Origin: Arion vulgaris
Taxonomy: Eukaryota; Mollusca; Gastropoda; Stylommatophora; Arionidae
Reading direction: 5' to 3'
NCBI GenBank assembly: GCA_020796225.1
Contig: CM036765.1
Coordinates: 34,748,066-34,812,065, forward strand
DNA length: 64,000 nt
Shown: piece after piece, positions 41,979 to 52,379 of the stretch
Layout: each line of letters opens with the position of its first letter
How positions within the stretch are numbered: position 1 is the first letter of the stretch
Program-made: the position numbers and the translations under genes
Notes under the pieces: generated by a model
The model's database searches: none
What the model saw: only the letters and a program-made list of their open reading frames with translations
What the model was told of the DNA's origin: nothing

Positions 41979-43004
41979 ACACAAACAACTGGAAGAACAA
42001 ACAAAGCAAATAATGAAAAGTATGTAAAATCAATGTTTTGAGTAAAGTCAAAACAACTAAACATGAATGAATACTGAGCTCAGTTAGCCACTAAGAGGTA
42101 ATATAATCAATAATAATGCAATGAAATTGAATACCAATTATAGAATACTTTAAAATAGGGATAGTGACCAGCTGATATTCCTTAATTGTCAAAGCGTATT
42201 ACTATTACTTGGCCAGCACAAGTATACAATCAACAAGAACTAACACTAACACACTAACTGACTAAAAGGACTATATAGAGGATTATTATTATAAACTAAA
42301 ACTAAGTGATGAAATTCTCAAAGACAAATGTTAATGTTATGATGGTCAACCACTGGCAACACTTACACACACTGACTCTGACGACACAGCTATTATAGTT
42401 TTAAGTATAAGAAAGAGAAGTTAGAGATATGTTGGGCTTACTCTGAGAATAACACCAAATAATCCCTAAGCAGTCATTTAATTAAGTGGAAGGCAAAGGA
42501 TTTAGGATTGTTATTGATTTTGAAGATCTGATTCATTATTATCTGATGGATCGTTAAACTAAACAATTACACAACAAAGCTAACTAACATCACATAATAA
42601 TAATTAATAAAGTTTAAAGGATGGTTCAGAATGCTTACAAATAAGGAAAATAAAATACATTTTGTTAACAAACCTGTCCGATGATTTTATTATTAAATTC
42701 CGATTATTTACTATAAAACAGATATATGTGAATATAGACACCGTGAAAGCGAAACTTTGAATTTCAAACTCATGCCGTCTTAGAATTATAGTGTGAAAAA
42801 ACGGAAAACGAAATAAATGTTCAAAAACTAGAAGTCGAACAAAAACTAAACAAAATAGATACATTTAATACATTTAAGTAGGCCAGGGACCATGACAAGA
42901 GGTAGCATTAATAATTTGATAAGCATATGAACGTAACGGGTTGTGTCCAAGAGGTCGCAAGGTACCAATAAAGATATAAACTGGTTTTCAAGAAAACATG
43001 TATT
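41979..43004. other. AT-rich intergenic stretch, nothing recognised
   Basis: About 1 kb with no exon, domain or repeat family that I can identify. It lies upstream of the Tudor gene start, so promoter sequence of that gene may lie between here and 39.7 kb, but no motif stands out. Confidence 0.4.
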
Positions 43005-43180
43005 CTTCTTCTTCTTTTGTCGTCACACTGCTACCGGGTTGTTGCCCAGTGTCGTGGTTTTCTGTTTTTGTCTTGCGCTGCTCTGGTGGCTTGTGTGATT
43101 GTTATCTTTGCTCTTTCACAGGATTCTGCTACGCCATCTAACCATCGTTTCAGTGGTCTTCCTATTGCCTTCTTTCTATA
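43005..43180 (-). pseudogene. LINE H 3' end fragment
   Basis: TTGTCGTCACACTGCTACCG, then GTTGTTGCCCAGTGTCGTGG and TCTGCTACGCCATCTAACC are the 3' end of LINE H in reverse (best copy 48882-49400). The left border is a TTCTTCTTCTTTTG tail. Confidence 0.75.
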
Positions 43181-43933
43181 ATATATTTATGTAACATATA
43201 AGTTACATATTACTTTCATGTATTACTTTCACGAAAGGAACACAGTTGGATGGTTATAACATAGATGTCACGAACTCGAAAATAGTCTGCATATATGATA
43301 CAATGATGGATGTGGATACAATGTCATTACAAGTGAATTCGACAATGGAGAATAGTTTATTACCAATACCCACCGAACACAGACAATCCTTCGTAGCAGT
43401 CACCACGATAAACAAACCAAGTCGAGGTTCGCTGACCACAACAGTCAAAGCAGAAGTCCAAGCAGTAATAAATAACTACACATTGGAGGAAGATGCTGTT
43501 GTCTTCACTGATGGTTCTATAATTCGACACAGTTGGAGTGCATGGGCCTTTACGGCTAGAGCGAAAGGAAAAGTCATCAAAGAGGCAAGTGGCCCGTATG
43601 CGACAACTACCAGCAGCATGACGTGGAGGTCATGGCGGTGACAAAATCCCTGGAGTGGCTACAGGCGTATACATTCACTCACGCATGCATGCTCAGCGAC
43701 TCTGTGAGCATGATACAGAAGATCAAGGCCGGTTATGTACAAAGGCAGTGGATGCAATTAATACAAAACTCGACAACCCAGACACTTTCCTTCATCTTTG
43801 TCCCAGGTCATGCTGGGGTGAAGGGCAATGAGCAGAGCCGGATTAGCCTAGTAGCAGAAGTAGCAAATGCTACGGGCCCCGCGCTTCTGGGGGCCCGCGC
43901 CTATGTGACAGATGAAAATGGAAAAATAACCAG

Positions 43934-45225
43934 ATGTTATATCAAAAAACACGCAAGCTGTCTGAATTTTTAGATGTCGTTTGTGATGGTGCTGAATCCA
44001 ACGAAATCGAAGCAGAAAATACAGAAGACGTGTACCACTGTGTAGTAGATGAAAGCAGTGCCTTAGAAGAATCATCATTACCAATACTACCATTAAGATC
44101 AGCAACTCTTCACGATTTAGCCACATTTTCCACCAGACAAACTGAAATCGAATGTACAGCAAGTCCTTCCAATTTAGCCATATCATCTTCAAGCCAAAGA
44201 GAGGCAGAAAGCACAGCAAATGCTTCTAATGTAGCAACATCATCTACAAACTAAAAACACAACGAAAGTAAAATGTACTCCAACGATATTGGTGAATGGC
44301 CAAACAACTTCAAACAATCCATGATTTTGTCGAACGTCGTTTTTCACATACACACATACACCAACAAACAAAACTCACGTGAGAGATTGGTTGTGTTATA
44401 CAGAAACTAAAGGACAACTGTTCTGTTTTGTTTGCAAAGTTATTGATTTAGGCTGTACCATAGAGTGACTGGTGTATTTGGAATACTCCGGCAGTTAAAA
44501 TCTATTACAGAGGAAGAGATCTTGAAAAGAACTCCAAATATTGTCAGCTCTTACCAAGAGGATTTGGAAGAAAGCCTAAGCGACTAACTTATGCAGTTCA
44601 TTGAACTTCTTAAAACTAATGTCTATGGCCTTTTTCATCTTTACAGACGGTCAATTGGCAAGTGTTTTACTGTGACAACTTCTGAGTTTTCGCTTTTCTC
44701 TTGTCGTTCAGCTCATACATAAGTCTCTTCTCAAAAGACTCTGCGCCCTTTCGTAATTTGGCTTTCCACACAACTCTGTCATCAGCTAGTCCTTCCCATG
44801 TGCTGGGATCTATAGAAACGTTTTTCATTGAGGCTTTGCAGACATCTTTATATCTGAGCAGTGGTCTGCCCTGGTGCCTCTTCCTCCGAAAGTTCACAGA
44901 ACAACATTTGTTTTGGTATGCGGCAAGTTTCCATTCTTCTCACATGTCCCAACCATCTTAGTCGTCTACTGCTGTAAAACTAATGTAGCTGCTGCTATTA
45001 GCAACGAAAAGCATGAGGCTCTTGAACTGCAATTTAATAAACTTGTAATGGAAAATTCATTAGAGTCGTGTTTCCCAAATGTAGAAATAGTCTTACGAAT
45101 TTACTTGTCTTTAATGATTACTAACTGCAGCGGAGAACGTTCTTTTCGACATTAAAGCGTATAAAAAGTGAGTTAAGAAACACGATGGGACAAGATCGTC
45201 TAAATAACCTCACCCTATGTCGTTG
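43934..45225 (+). pseudogene. hAT (ZMYM1-type) transposase remnant
   Basis: An N-terminal ORF (43934-44254) begins KTRKLSEFLD and is Ser/Glu-rich. At about 44370-44460 the TTF-type zinc finger is readable (RDWLCYTETKGQLFCFVCKV). After a large internal deletion the C-terminal region follows (LKRTPNIVSSYQEDL, a stop near 44586, then the nested LINE, then KHEALELQFNKLVME and PNVEIVLRIYLSL, ITNCSGERSF), which is the hAT dimerisation domain. A one-base loss after GERSF shifts the frame (DRLNNLTLCR continues in the next frame). The copy cannot encode active transposase. Confidence 0.88.
44611..44986 (-). mobile_element. 5'-truncated LINE nested in the hAT element
   Basis: The insert 44623-44974 is flanked by a 12-bp direct repeat TAAAACTAATGT (44611-44622, 44975-44986). 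On the minus strand it encodes a LINE C-terminus (QGRPLLRYKDVCKASMKNVS, then WEGLADDRVVW, then LMYELNDKRKAKTQKLSQ) in a single open frame (44667-44897). Removing it rejoins the hAT reading frame in register, which confirms it landed later. A sister piece is at 25960-26095. Confidence 0.93.
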
Positions 45226-45690
45226 AACATTGAATTTACTTAGAGAAATTGATTTGTTTAGTATTATCTCTAAATTTGCTCACATTAAATCGAGACAAGT
45301 TTGTTTGTAAAAGTTGTGTTTTATTTTATTATCATACAAAACCTAGGGCCCCGCGCTAAAATTTGCTATGGGCCCCGCGCTAGCCTAATCCGGCACTGGC
45401 AATGAGAGAGCAGATGCACTGGCGGGCAATGCTACGATTGTCTTCTATGGACAAAAGCTACATCATCAACGCCATCAAAGAAAACATACGCTCTGAAGAT
45501 TTCAACGACGAAGATAAAGGGTATTCTCTATCTCGGTTGCACAAGTTGTGCATACCGATAGGTGCGGCAAGACCACGAGAGAATACCCAGTAGATACATC
45601 AATCAACACAGAACGGGAATTGTTATCCTAAACACACTAAGATACATGCTTGGGAGGAGAACGGAGCAATTATGGACATGTCCGATGTGC

Positions 45691-46000
45691 GATGCTCCTA
45701 AAATGAACAATATTTAGGTGAACAATTTTTGTTTGTTTGTTTGACACTTTGTCATTTAAAAAAAAGAACGATGTTAATAATATCGCGATTTTATACAAAA
45801 CACACAAATCATCCGATAACAGCAAAGTAGACATTTGTGTTGAGCAATACCCATTGGCGGTTCGTGGTCATTTTTGGTGGTGGGGACCAGACAAAAATGT
45901 CGGGAAAATCATGGTTTTTGGGCTCGGTTTATGTTTTAGTATTTACTATTATTTGTCTATTCCGCGAAGTTATTCCCCCTTTACTATAATGATTTGCGCC
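45691..46000. other. Intergenic, nothing recognised
   Basis: AT-rich, T-runs; no family or exon recognised. Confidence 0.35.
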
Positions 46001-46260
46001 GCATGCGCAAATAACAAACGGGACAACGTTGCGCCAGGGTAAGTGAGCTGGCACTGATAAAGACCCTACTCCACCTCCTCGTGGTGACCCTGGAAATAGA
46101 CAAAAGATCATGTCTGGCTAAGTGGGTAAGGATCGAGAGAGAGCTACTCTGGTATAGGTAATAAAGCAAACGCAGACACGCCTCTTGGGTCCTAAATACT
46201 AGTGAATGCACGCATCTTCTTCCGATGTCTAATGAAAAAGTTGCATAAATGCAAAGCAAA
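46000..46260 (-). mobile_element. Relative of the 18S-headed element body
   Basis: GCCAGGGTAAGTGAG, AAGACCCTACTCCACCTCC and GTGGTGACCCTGGAAATAG line up with the minus strand of 62640-62540 (GCCAGGGTTAGCGAG, AAGACCCTGCCCCAACCTCC, AGGTGACCCTGGAAACAG). In reverse orientation both encode FPGSPRGG. Together they define a repeat family of unknown type. Strand orientation relative to that body is inverted (this copy runs on the plus strand if the 61383-63314 element runs on the minus strand); the strand given follows the shared FPGSPRGG ORF. Confidence 0.6.
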
Positions 46261-46399
46261 TGTAAGAAGTAACAACGTACGAGTCGTGTGTAAGCGTATA
46301 CTCTCCTCCTGAATCAATGGTCAACCATAATTGCCAGCTCGCATTGCAAGAAAGCCGGGCACTCTCCTCCACGCACTATATGTAAAATGGTGAAAACTC

Positions 46400-46737
46400 A
46401 TAATTCCTGGGGTTCAACAACAACTAAAATATATACCATATAACTAAGGTACAAAAGAGATCACTACAATCTACCGTTGACCACAGTACTTCACCATAAA
46501 ATAGCAAACAATTAAAAAAACACTGCTTTTCTTCACTGACAGTTAACCACGATTTTTACTAAACCACTTATTATTGAAAGTCCTCTTTTTCTTACCATCT
46601 TGTTGCACATATACAAAGCTATTTGGCTGATGTGCACCTAGCCGTTTAATTTCAAGCTTTTCTTCTATCTTTAACAAAGGAAACGGATTTCGTAATAAAT
46701 AATCCACTTGATTCATTTTGAATTTCGAGTAAGCCAC
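46400..46737 (-). pseudogene. TTF-type zinc finger (ZMYM/hAT-like) 5' fragment
   Basis: On the minus strand an ORF starting at an ATG near 46716 (MNQVDYLLRNPFPLLKIEEK) continues IKRLGAHQPNSFV and KRTFNNKWFSKNRG before a stop; reading past the stop gives LSVKKSSVF. The pattern IK.LG.HQPN...F...W...+ is the lead-in of TTF-type zinc fingers in ZMYM and hAT proteins. A good splice donor (GATG|GTAAGA) also lies inside. It could be the first exon of a host gene, but the stop, the missing cysteines and the lack of downstream exons favour a transposase remnant. Confidence 0.45.
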
Positions 46738-46739
46738 AA

Positions 46740-47735
46740 CTTTAAAAGTAGGTCACAGCTTGTCAATCGCAAACGAGTGTGCGTTGCAGAAGACATATGT
46801 GTATTGAATACGAAACGGACGATTACCGTTAACGATTATAATAATAGTTAGTTGCATATTTCTATTAATACATATCCTTTTCTACTATTTTATATATAAT
46901 TTGTGATTCAATCTATAATTATACAAAGTACTATTTAATCAAGAGTCGTCGTTTAACTGTTAATTGGTTGATCAAATAGGAACTTAGCTTCCGGTGAATA
47001 AAATGGCATAAATTGTTTTGGCAATTATTATTAAAGGTAGCGGTCAAAGGTCATAGGTCGTAATGTTACATCGTCAGTAGATAATTTTAAAACGACCCGA
47101 TAAAACATAGTGCGCTGATATATATGTCAAGCGTTATAGAGAGAAGCTGAATTGGAGACCGTATATAATAGTTTTTAAATAATAATGTTTATATATTATT
47201 ATGATTGTTATATTATTATGATATAACATTTATATATTAGTGTTAAATATTCAACTTTCAAAGCTAATCAGTGTCAAGTTAGCTATAATAATTACGAACA
47301 AATTTTTTTTTAAAATAATAAATACACGTTAATTATTTTTGGTTTGGTAGGCCTGTTCTTACTGGCCCCTAATGACCATGGGTGTATACTAATTGGAGGG
47401 AAAATATGTTGACTTTTAGATTTCAGAATTCAGTGTGTGATATTTTAGCGCTATATATCAGCTTTCAAAGCTAATCAGTATCCTGTTGAAAGTAATAATT
47501 ATAAACAAATAATGTCTGAAATAATAAGTACACGTTACTCAATATGTTTGGTGGGGTCTGGCCCCACTGGCCCTTAATAACGAGGCGATCCTGGCAATAC
47601 CCAATAATGGTAATATTGCATATGATAAACAAACATTGTTGTGACTGAAAGATCACATGTTCAGCTAGCCATTGAATAACGGTATTCGCTTTCTACCAGT
47701 TATTCGATCCGTTTCAGTTATTTGGTTTGTTTTAA
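46740..47735. other. AT-rich intergenic stretch with a two-copy direct repeat
   Basis: Blocks with CTTTCAAAGCTAATCAGT, AATAATTA...AAACAAA and TACACGTTA...GTTTGGT...ACTGGCCC occur twice, at about 47258-47375 and 47462-47580. No gene recognised. Confidence 0.55.
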
Positions 47736-47739
47736 TTAC

Positions 47740-47985
47740 TATAAGCTCATCATCTAATAGCTTGTCATGAGCAGAACTTTGCCACCCTAACAGTCCTTTG
47801 GAATTTCTCTCGCTCTCATAGGCCAGATGTTCCGCTTCTGCTGCCATTCTGATTAAATCATCAGTCACTTTCTGAATCCATTTTCTCTGTGATCTTTCTC
47901 GTCTCTTCTTTGCCGTGATGTCTCCTTCCATAATGATTTTCTCCAACCTTGTCTGGTCTTTTCATATGACCAACATACGCCAATG
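47740..47985 (-). pseudogene. LINE C-terminal fragment
   Basis: An open frame on the minus strand encodes RRERSQRKWIQKVTDDLIRM then HLAYESERN and GLLGWQSSAHDKLLDDELI: a LINE end with the (R)xRWxxDxxD step and DR/ER..W block. Fragments of the same family sit at 13968-14030 and 14585-14640. Confidence 0.7.
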
Positions 47986-48139
47986 TTCTCACTATTATTT
48001 AAAGCGTCAACTAGTTTTATTTAATTTTGAGTTATGTATTTGTTCTCTTCTTTTTCGGTGGTATAAGTAAGATTCTTCTGTAACATTTATATTCAAAAGC
48101 ATACATATGCTTTCCTCTCCGTGACGCATGCCTGGGCGA

Positions 48140-48475
48140 ATTTTATGGAGTAGCTCAGTTGCCCAAGCGTCAACTACCCCTCTCGACCTCGCTGATAGAA
48201 TCCAGAGGAGTACAAGCACGGCATCTGGTATCAGTTCGGTTGCAGAAGCTGCCGGTAGGACATCACTTGATGCTTGTCCGCCTTAGGGGCTCCGCTCCGG
48301 ATTTTCTGTTTGAGTTTACTCCCATAGCCTTTGCCTCTCCGAGGCTCCCACAAGGCAGTGGGGCTATTTGACCATAGCTGGGGGTCTGGATCTTGGACAT
48401 CAGGGTAAATCCACTGATATCACAAGTCTGGGGGCCAGACCTCCACCGAGATTTTTTGTCGGGTTAACTTTTTTT
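48140..48475 (+). mobile_element. LINE 5' leader-like segment
   Basis: GC-richer sequence with GGCTCCGCTCCGGATTTTC, GAGGCTCCCACAAGGCAGTG, CCATAGCTGGGGGTCTGG and GAGATTTTTTGTCGGGTTAA. The last two are shared with 34870 and (inverted) 32145-32165. Probably the 5' region of a retroelement. Confidence 0.45.
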
Positions 48476-48867
48476 TTTGGCATGCTTTCCACTATCTTGT
48501 TAAATGTCCATATCTCACACCTTTTATAAACATGAAGCTCCATTGAGTCTCTGAAGGTAAGTCCTGGTCCAGATGATCGATTAAGCGAAATATAGAAGAA
48601 ACGAAATACAGATGTTGTGCTTATACAACGTATATTATTATATAGACACAAAGACAGAAACGATAAACTCCAAAAGTATTTTTACTTTGAACCGATATTG
48701 GTTACTAAACTGACGCCATTGCACTCCGGACAGACCCATAGGAGCATTTGAATCGATAATGTATGCCGAATATACTGAATAAATTATACATTCGCAACTC
48801 TATTTGAAGTTATCGGTACTATCGACGTTAATCTTTCTATATGTTATGACAGAAATATAACTGGGAA

Positions 48868-48895
48868 GTAGGTTACAGCAAATGCTGTAACCTAC
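48868..48895. repeat. Perfect 13-bp palindrome with 2-bp spacer
   Basis: GTAGGTTACAGCA, AA, TGCTGTAACCTAC. The right arm belongs to the LINE that begins here; the left arm is its inverted copy. Confidence 0.95.
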
Positions 48896-49400
48896 CAGCT
48901 AACCCCATTGTTAAGGCACCCAAAAATTTCACTGACAGCTAAACAGCAGATGATCAACAGCATTTTCATACCTACTTTGTGTTACCAGAGCCAAACATGG
49001 ACAATGAACAAAGCGCAGTCACAAAAAAATAACTATACGTGAAAGGCGCTGCCTCCGAAAAGTTACCAACAATACCAGAAAAGACACCAACATCAGCATA
49101 AGAAAGAAAGTTGGCACAGAACCTTGCTTGAATTACATTGAGAAACAAAGAATGAAGTGGTTTGGCCACTTAATAAGAATGTATCCAAACTCCACAGTAT
49201 ACAGAGTCTTCTACAACAGAACATCAGGAAAGAAGGCGAGAGGAAGACCACGAAAAAGATGTTTAGACGGCATAGCAGAATCCTGCCAAAGAGCAAAAAT
49301 AACAATCACCCAAGCCACCAGAACAGCGCACGACAGAAATAGAAAACCACAACTCTGGGCAACAACCCGGTAGCAGTGTGACGACAAAAGAAGAAGATAA
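48882..49400 (+). pseudogene. LINE H 3' end, best copy
   Basis: The plus strand encodes a LINE end; the clear part is 49128-49373: YIEKQRMKWFGHLIRMYPNS, then GRPRKRCLDGIAESCQ and a stop directly followed by GTGTGACGACAAAAGAAGAAG. WFGHL.RM is the hallmark C-terminal motif. Upstream, CTGTAACCTACCAGCTAACC matches the region around 50055 of the LINE at 49692-50528, so both belong to one family. 5'-truncated at the palindrome. Confidence 0.85.
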
Positions 49401-49522
49401 TTGAGAAGTAAACGCAAAGAATGCGAATGCCATTAGGGCAAGGAATAAATTTGATTGGCAGTTCGTTGCAGCCACCATTTAATGTGGGGATGGCTCAAGA
49501 AGTTGATAAAATAGTACGTACC

Positions 49523-50630
49523 TTCTTCTTCTTCCTCGAACGCTCCATATCGACCACTTCTTAACCACACTGTGTGATTTGTATGGGATCTGAGCCTAGA
49601 GCGATTGTACGTTGTGCCAGTGATGTGCCTACAACTAGGTCAGCACATCCGATTTCTGCGATGCTTTTTATTTACTAGGGTAACTTCCTAGTGAAAGAGA
49701 CACAGTGCGGAAAAGACCTTATTGATATAGACAATGATCACTACGACCAATTAAACAACCAAATCAACGAATTGCTTTTTTGCGGACGACCAAAGTTTAA
49801 TCTATGAAGATGAAGATCAGCTACAACATCACATGAATTCATTGCTAATAGCATGTAGGAAATACAACATGAAAATAAACAAACAAAAGACCGATACCAT
49901 GAAAATCAGCAGAACACCAAGTCAAGCAAACATACAAATAGACAACACCAGAATAAAGCAAGTTTCTGAATTCAAATATTTAGGCAGCATTTTTACACAG
50001 GACGGAAAACTAGATAGAGAAATAGAGACAAGGTGTCAAAAAGCAAACGCAGTGACCTACCAGCTGGCACCATTACTACAACACCCAAAGATCAAGATGG
50101 AAGTGAAAAGACAGATGATAAAAAGTATTTTCCTACCAACACTTTGTTACCAGTGCCAAATTTGGTTTCTTACAGCAACACACCACAGAAAGCTCACCTC
50201 GTGTGAAATGAAATGCTTGAGGAAGGCAGTGGGAGTCACCAGGAAAGACAGACTACCAAATGAGGACATCAGAAGCAGAGTGGGCATAGCTTCATGCACC
50301 GAATACATCGAAAGGCAACAAGGGCTTGTGCATTTAATGAGAATGAAATACAACCAACCACAGCATACAATAAAAAGAGATCGGGTACTAGAGAAAAATA
50401 AACACGGATATAACACAACAAGGGCGACTCATCTGGCCCTAGAACGCAAATTAAAACCCCCATCCCAACGTTTGACGGCAGAAGTGGACAGCCAACTACA
50501 TCTTCCACCTGGGAATAGACAATAGGTTTTCCTAGGTTCTACATCAGACGGCTCTTACGACATGCCTTGTAGGTCGCAGTGGTACTATTCTTTCCTTCCC
50601 TTGTGGGCACCGGTGCCACACGGGCGAGGC
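49523..50630 (-). mobile_element. SINE C interrupted by a LINE fragment
   Basis: 49523-49691 is the reverse complement of the 3' half of SINE C (CGAACGCTCCATATCGACCA, then ACTAGGGTAACTTCCTAG) and 50529-50630 is its 5' half (GGTTCTACATCAGACGGCTC, then TTGTAGGTCGCAGTGGTAC). Together they make one SINE split by the LINE at 49692-50528, with TTCCTAG on both sides of the insertion. Confidence 0.88.
49692..50528 (+). pseudogene. LINE reverse transcriptase fragment nested in SINE C
   Basis: The plus strand encodes FADDQSLIYEDEDQLQHHMN with the catalytic FADD box, continuing in one long open frame (49833-50525) through KINKQKTDTMKISRTPS, EFKYLGSIFTQDGKLDREIE, LPTLCYQCQIWFLT and LTSCEMKCLRKAVGVTRKDR to a stop. 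Just before FADD a run of six T (49776-49781) puts the upstream codons out of frame; five T would restore NELLFADD. The fragment is truncated on both sides (no 3' tail) and flanked by a 7-bp repeat TTCCTAG (49685-49691, 50529-50535). Confidence 0.9.
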
Positions 50631-50654
50631 CAACGGTTATTAGTAGTTGCCGTT

Positions 50655-50745
50655 GGCATAGACGCGGGCGAGTAAGTAACGAATACTTTTAAAAAAGTAT
50701 TTGTTACTTCCTGTTCGGTATTCAAGTATCGAATACTTACTATTC
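50655..50745. repeat. Hairpin of nested inverted repeats
   Basis: GTAACGAATACTTTTAAAAA then AGTATTTGTTAC forms a 15-bp stem with one mismatch (about 50676-50708), followed by AGTATCGAATACT, another short palindrome sharing CGAATACT. Could be the end of a MITE; no partner end identified. Confidence 0.6.
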
Positions 50746-51284
50746 GCATATTATACTACCTTGGCTTGTGTAAAAGTTATATTGCATGAGCTATAGGAGC
50801 GCCAAACAACATGCTTCGAAGTTGTTGTATCAACACAGTAGACTGTACTAACAGTATGAGTATACAACATATAATTTAGTTACCCCTGTTAGAATTGTAT
50901 CACTCTTGACTGTTTGTGTTATCAAACACTAACAGCTTTGACCGGTGATCAGAGGTAGTTAATTTGATTTTCAACATGATACACTCACCACAGAGTGACA
51001 TACAGTGAGTGTTGAATGAACTTGACGCCGACGATACTAAACTTTAACTTCCGACTTATTCACTTATGTTAACTTAGTGTAAAGCTTACTACTAATTAAT
51101 TACGAATAAATTAAATAGTATGACAGAGTATGTGTATAACTCTGTATACTAGTATACTACCAATTAAATAGACTTCTCAGTGACCCAGACTACTCAGTGT
51201 GTACTCACTACTGTGTGAGTGGGACAATAATGAGATTCGGATTAGTGTGATATCCAAACTCTTTTATGATTGATAGACCATCAA

Positions 51285-51690
51285 TCGTCATATATTGCAC
51301 TTCGGTGAGTAACCATTAGGTGCCAGTAACCATTACCATCTATGTGTTCCGATCTCTTTCCTACACAGGAAGATCTCAGTTGCAGTGCAAAACTCCATAG
51401 CACCAGCGAGGGTCCCCAAATGTAATTTTGAAGATGGTGAAGTGATTTTTGACTCTTCTCAATTTTGAACTGCCAAGGGTTCTTGTACGTGCTCAAATTG
51501 AATACGGGACCTATGATTTATCGCTCGTCTCCGAGTAGGACTAGGAACTCGATCTCACTTACACTGAGATCAGGGATCTCTGGAAAAATATCCAGCTGGC
51601 TCCATGAAGGGGCGAACCTGTTACCTTCGCACGAGAGACAAAACCTAACCTCTATGCCACAGAGACCCCTTCCACTCATTTAATCACGAT
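51285..51690 (-). mobile_element. tRNA-derived SINE A copy, complete
   Basis: From left TTGCACTTCGGTGAGTAACC to the right-hand tRNA-like head. On the minus strand the head reads box A TGGCATAGAGGTTAGG and box B AGGTTCGCCCC about 35 bp apart. Right after it CATTTAATCACGATTTTCATG is repeated 2.5 times (51676-51728). Confidence 0.85.
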
Positions 51691-51892
51691 TTTCATGATC
51701 ATTTAATCACGATTTTCATGATCATTTAATAAGAAAGAAGGAATTTTAAAATGTTTTGTTCATATTATTCTAGTTTAATAATAACATTAAATATCACCGT
51801 TCTAGTTAGTAATATTAGTTAAATTATTACTAACATATATTGACAGATTAATTATGATATATCATAAAAAAATGTCACTATGAATAATAATC

Positions 51893-51975
51893 TAGGGCCT
51901 ACCAAACCATGTGCAAATACATGTTCTTGGCAAATCAAACATATCACAAAGATGATTAAAATGACAAAGAAGAAG
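51893..51975 (+). mobile_element. SINE D tail fragment
   Basis: GGGCCTACCAAACCATGTGC, then TTGGCAAATCAAACATATCA and AAGAAGAAG: the last third of SINE D only. Confidence 0.8.
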
Positions 51976-52379
51976 TATGTTAATCAACCACATGCTCACA
52001 GGTGACATTTGAGTATGACTATGAGCATCATGTATTCAGAGTATTCTCATTCAGTTATTATGTGTTATAATAATAATAAGCCATAACTCATTAGTAGGGG
52101 TGTCACTGTGGAGACAAAAGCACAAAAGCACGCCATGAATTTTTGTCTGCAACTCCTTGAATAGTGAGAAACTGCACAGACCAGCTCTTGATGTTGTCAA
52201 ATCAGGATTTTCATGCCCTCCTTTCTTTCTTCCACCCTCAACTGTTCCTGTGGATAGTCTTAGAGAGTGAGCTATGTCTATCACATCCCAACCACTGAAG
52301 TTGCCGTTCAGATTGTCAAGAGTGGTACTTGCACCTGCAAGGTTATTTATTTGGTCTCTACATAAATATTGCGATGTTC

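Larger units (their letters stand above)
43825..45406 (+). mobile_element. hAT element with 8-bp TSD inside the RNase H gene
   Basis: The element proper (43833-45398, 1566 bp including a nested LINE) is flanked by GCAATGAG on both sides (43825-43832, 45399-45406). Terminal inverted repeats: CAGAGCCGGATTAGCCTAG on the left and CAGTGCCGGATTAGGCTAG as the reverse complement of the right end. Just inside both ends is GGGCCCCGCGC (single on the left, doubled on the right). It encodes remnants of a ZMYM-type hAT transposase. Confidence 0.93.
43240..45690 (+). pseudogene. LINE RNase H domain split by a hAT insertion
   Basis: 43246-43832 encodes most of an RNase H domain: VVFTDGSIIRHSWSAWAF (first catalytic Asp), after a one-base shift near 43622 VEVMAVTKSLEWLQ (Glu), LSDSVSMIQKIKAG (second Asp) and FIFVPGHAGVKGNE. 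The sequence resumes after the hAT element at 45399 with GCAATGAGAGAGCAGATGC, giving ...NERADALAGNA, the final Asp block, and then a C-terminal extension ending near 45690 (WTCPMCDA). All RNase H catalytic residues are therefore represented. The domain is of the kind found at the 3' end of some LINE polyproteins. Confidence 0.85.
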
